This document shows, piece after piece, positions 62,205-64,000 of a DNA stretch of 64,000 bases. The DNA lies in contig JACPZX010000023.1 in the NCBI GenBank assembly GCA_016195325.1, forward strand, positions 1 to 64,000. The letters are read 5' to 3'. Source of the DNA: Acidobacteriota bacterium. GTDB taxonomy: Bacteria > Acidobacteriota > Polarisedimenticolia > JACPZX01. Both the position numbers and the translations under genes were made by a program. Within the stretch, counting starts at the first letter, position 1; each line of letters starts with the position of its first letter. Below the pieces are notes generated by a model. The model did not search any database, was not told the DNA's origin, and saw only the letters and a list, made by a program, of their open reading frames with translations.

Positions 62205-63101
62205 ATGACAGAGCCGACGGGTCCCGTCTCGACCGGCGTTCCCGGCGTGCCCGAGCCCTCGCGCGACGAGCCCGCGCCCGGCTTCGCGCGCGAGATGTCG
62301 CGCCTCTTCATCATCCCGGCGGCGATCGTCCTCCTGTGCGTGGGAGTCTTCGTCCTCTTCGGCCTCGTCGCGTCGGAGGGGAGGACCGCAGGCGACTACC
62401 TCCAGGAGATTCGCCAGGGGGCGGAGGGGCGCAGATGGCAGGCGGCCTACGAGCTGTCGCGCCTCCTCTCGCGGAACCCCGAGGACCAGCGCAAGGCGGG
62501 GGTCGGAACCGACATCGCGGCGATCCTCGCGGACCCGAAGACGACCGACCCCCTCGTGAAGCGGTACCTCGTCGTCGCCCTCGAGGCGATCGCGGACCCG
62601 GCCACGGCCCCGGCGCTTGAGGGGCTTCTGGCCGACCAGGATCTCGAGGTGCGCCTCTACGCCGCGCGCGCCCTCGGGCGCCTGGGGAGCCCAACGTCTG
62701 TGAAGCCGCTCGTCGCCCTTCTCGACAACGAGGAGCCCGCGCTCCGGAAGATCGCCCTCTACTCGCTGGGGCGCGTCGGCGACGGCTCGGCCGTCCCCGC
62801 GATGCGCCCGAGGCTCGAGGACAGCGTCGAGGAGGTGCGATGGAACGCCGCCCTCTCCCTCGCCGTCCTCGGCGACGGATCGGGCGCCGTCATCCTGAAG
62901 GAGATGCTCGACCCCGCGCATCTCGACAGGGTCGCCGGCATCACCGAGGAGCAGAAGCTCGAGGCGCGCGTCAATGCCCTGCAGGCGGTCCTGAAGCTGA
63001 AGGATCCGACGCTGCGCCCCCTCGTGGAGGACGTGAGCCGCAACGACCCGAGCCTTCACGTGCGGGACATCGCGCTGAAGGTTCTCGACAAGTGGAGTTA
63101 G
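62205..63101 (+). CDS. membrane-anchored HEAT-repeat protein
   Basis: This 298-residue protein has a Pro-rich N-terminus, one transmembrane helix (about 33-56) and five or more HEAT-like repeats, for example LEVRLYAARALGRLGSPTSV and PALRKIALYSLGRVGDGSAV. HEAT/PBS repeats form protein-binding solenoids and occur also in phycobilisome lyase-like proteins. It precedes the Rieske/cytochrome b genes by 170 bp with its own promoter, so a role in complex assembly is possible but not shown. The ATG has a weak Shine-Dalgarno. Confidence 0.82.
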   Translation: MTEPTGPVSTGVPGVPEPSRDEPAPGFAREMSRLFIIPAAIVLLCVGVFVLFGLVASEGRTAGDYLQEIRQGAEGRRWQAAYELSRLLSRNPEDQRKAGVGTDIAAILADPKTTDPLVKRYLVVALEAIADPATAPALEGLLADQDLEVRLYAARALGRLGSPTSVKPLVALLDNEEPALRKIALYSLGRVGDGSAVPAMRPRLEDSVEEVRWNAALSLAVLGDGSGAVILKEMLDPAHLDRVAGITEEQKLEARVNALQAVLKLKDPTLRPLVEDVSRNDPSLHVRDIALKVLDKWS

Positions 63102-63113
63102 GCGTGTCTTTTG

Positions 63114-63142
63114 TTGACTCCCATCCCGCTTCTGCCTAGAAT
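63114..63142 (+). promoter_or_regulatory. promoter of the Rieske/cytochrome b operon
   Basis: TTGACT (63114-63119) and TAGAAT (63137-63142) are exactly 17 bp apart. A transcript starting near 63149 would have a leader of about 120 nt before the GTG at 63272. This is the best sigma70-like promoter in the window. Confidence 0.7.
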
Positions 63143-63271
63143 CCGACCGTTTTTGAAGAGCGCGGATCTGCCGCGCGATCCCTCCCGAAAGACGGCCCGC
63201 GTCCTCTCAGGAGATGGTGCCGGGGGAAGGACTGTACCGGGGCGAGAGCCCGCGGTGATGAGCGAAGCCGA

Positions 63272-63916
63272 GTGAGCGACGAGAAGATCGACAAGGGCGC
63301 GGTCGTCACCGCCGGAACGATCACCAAAGGCGCCGATCCAGGTGCGGGCGCCTCGAAGACCGCGGCCTCCGTCCCGACGTCGAAGACCAACCAGCCCGCC
63401 GCGCCGTCGGGACCTCAGCCCCACGGCATCACGCGCCGCAGCTTCTTCTCCACGCTCGGCATCGGGTGGGTCGCTTTCAGCGGCGCGATGGGCGCGGGGC
63501 TCACCGCGACGGCGCGCTTCATGTTCCCGAACGTCCTCTTCGAGCCGGTGCAGAGCTTCAAGGCGGGCTTCCCGAGCGACTACACCGTCGGCAAGGTCGA
63601 CGAGCGGTGGAAGGAAGCGTACGGCACGTGGCTCGTCCGAACCGACGACGGCCTGTACGCCCTCTCGACCACCTGCACGCACCTCGGGTGCACGCCGAAC
63701 TGGCTCCCGGCCGAGAACAAGTTCAAGTGCCCGTGCCACGGGAGCGGCTTCTACCCGTCGGGGATCAACTTCGAGGGGCCCGCGCCGAGACCGCTGGAGC
63801 GCTACAAGATCGTCCTCGGCGACGACGGGCAGATCTTCATCGACAAGAACCAGAAGTACCAGCAGGAAAAGGGACAGTGGACCGATCCCGACGCATTCCT
63901 CAGGTTCACGGGCTGA
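63272..63916 (+). CDS. Rieske iron-sulfur protein of a cytochrome bc complex
   Basis: This 214-residue protein carries the [2Fe-2S] cluster that takes electrons from quinol. The motifs C135-T-H137-LGC140 and C153-P-C155-H156-GSG give two Cys and two His ligands and the disulfide pair. A twin-arginine-type signal anchor (RR at 55-56, RRSFFSTLG) precedes the single transmembrane helix (about 60-82). The 50-residue Ala/Thr/Lys-rich N-terminal extension is longer than usual. The start is GTG. The next gene begins 15 nt later and is probably cytochrome b. Confidence 0.93.
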   Translation: MSDEKIDKGAVVTAGTITKGADPGAGASKTAASVPTSKTNQPAAPSGPQPHGITRRSFFSTLGIGWVAFSGAMGAGLTATARFMFPNVLFEPVQSFKAGFPSDYTVGKVDERWKEAYGTWLVRTDDGLYALSTTCTHLGCTPNWLPAENKFKCPCHGSGFYPSGINFEGPAPRPLERYKIVLGDDGQIFIDKNQKYQQEKGQWTDPDAFLRFTG

Positions 63917-63931
63917 GGGGAACGGAAAAAG

Positions 63932-64000
63932 ATGGCCGACGGACCGCCGATCAACACGTCAGAGGTCAAGAAGAAAGACCTCGTCACGTACGTGCGCGAG
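63932..64000 (+). CDS. probable cytochrome b, N-terminal fragment
   Basis: Only 23 codons are inside the window, starting MADGPPINTSEVKKKDLVTYVRE. The position 15 nt after the Rieske gene and the polar, Lys-rich amphipathic start fit the N-terminus of cytochrome b or b6. No haem ligands are visible in this fragment, so the call rests on context. Confidence 0.6.
   Translation, partial: MADGPPINTSEVKKKDLVTYVRE

Overview
The window is a GC-rich (about 69% by eye) bacterial chromosome segment with densely packed genes, many GTG/TTG starts and frequent 4-nt stop/start overlaps (ATGA, GTGA, TTGA). A VWFA-type secreted protein of the kind abundant in Acidobacteriota, several secreted He_PIG/Ig-like and peptidase genes, and a Rieske/cytochrome b start at the right edge suggest an uncultured Acidobacteriota or a neighbouring high-GC phylum. 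This is inference; no rRNA or marker tree is available here. No CRISPR array, insertion sequence or prophage was seen.

Left part (1-12.6 kb): an ABC export pair, a small secreted protein, a GlcD-type flavin oxidase with a leaderless-looking start, a membrane protein, an acyl-lipid desaturase, an RRM protein with a clear terminator, then two large TPR/multispan membrane proteins flanking a PepE-type peptidase, with a decayed C-terminal fragment of a membrane protein whose intact relative lies at 36.8-38.6 kb. YqeY and a membrane-anchored CcmH-like cysteine protein follow.

12.6-29.6 kb is a long minus-strand housekeeping block. In transcription order it reads tRNA-Val, thrS, infC, rpmI, rplT, pheS, pheT, a coiled-coil gene, zapA, a gingipain-like C25 peptidase, 6S RNA, rny, ymdB, xseA, xseB, ispA, tlyA, nadK. 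Oddities are an apparent AUA start and repeat-bearing tail on IF3, a PheT without the EMAP tRNA-binding domain, and an RNase Y homologue whose HD metal ligands are nearly all replaced.

29.7-45.5 kb is a surface-glycan and secreted-hydrolase region: a frameshifted methyltransferase, a GT39-type transferase, a PHP-domain protein, a polysaccharide deacetylase, a PIG-L deacetylase, a PTPS-related multispan protein, a methyltransferase and a GtrB-like GT2, then a large paralogue of the PHP protein with an eroded active site and an S9 peptidase. Together these look like an undescribed exopolysaccharide or glycolipid assembly and trimming locus.

45.8-52.5 kb carries fhs, a threonine dehydratase, an M28 peptidase and recG. 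52.5-57.8 kb is an accessory island, visibly less GC-rich in its first 1.4 kb: a HEPN-like protein, a small membrane protein coupled to a VWFA protein, a broken nucleotidyltransferase locus and a DUF4143 ATPase preceded by a perfect 18-bp palindrome. 57.8-64 kb holds a CSLREA/Ig-repeat secreted protein, DUF3467, a TIGR04282-type transferase, a HEAT-repeat membrane protein and a Rieske/cytochrome b operon behind a strong sigma70-like promoter. TTGACT -35 boxes recur at the stable-RNA and Rieske promoters.
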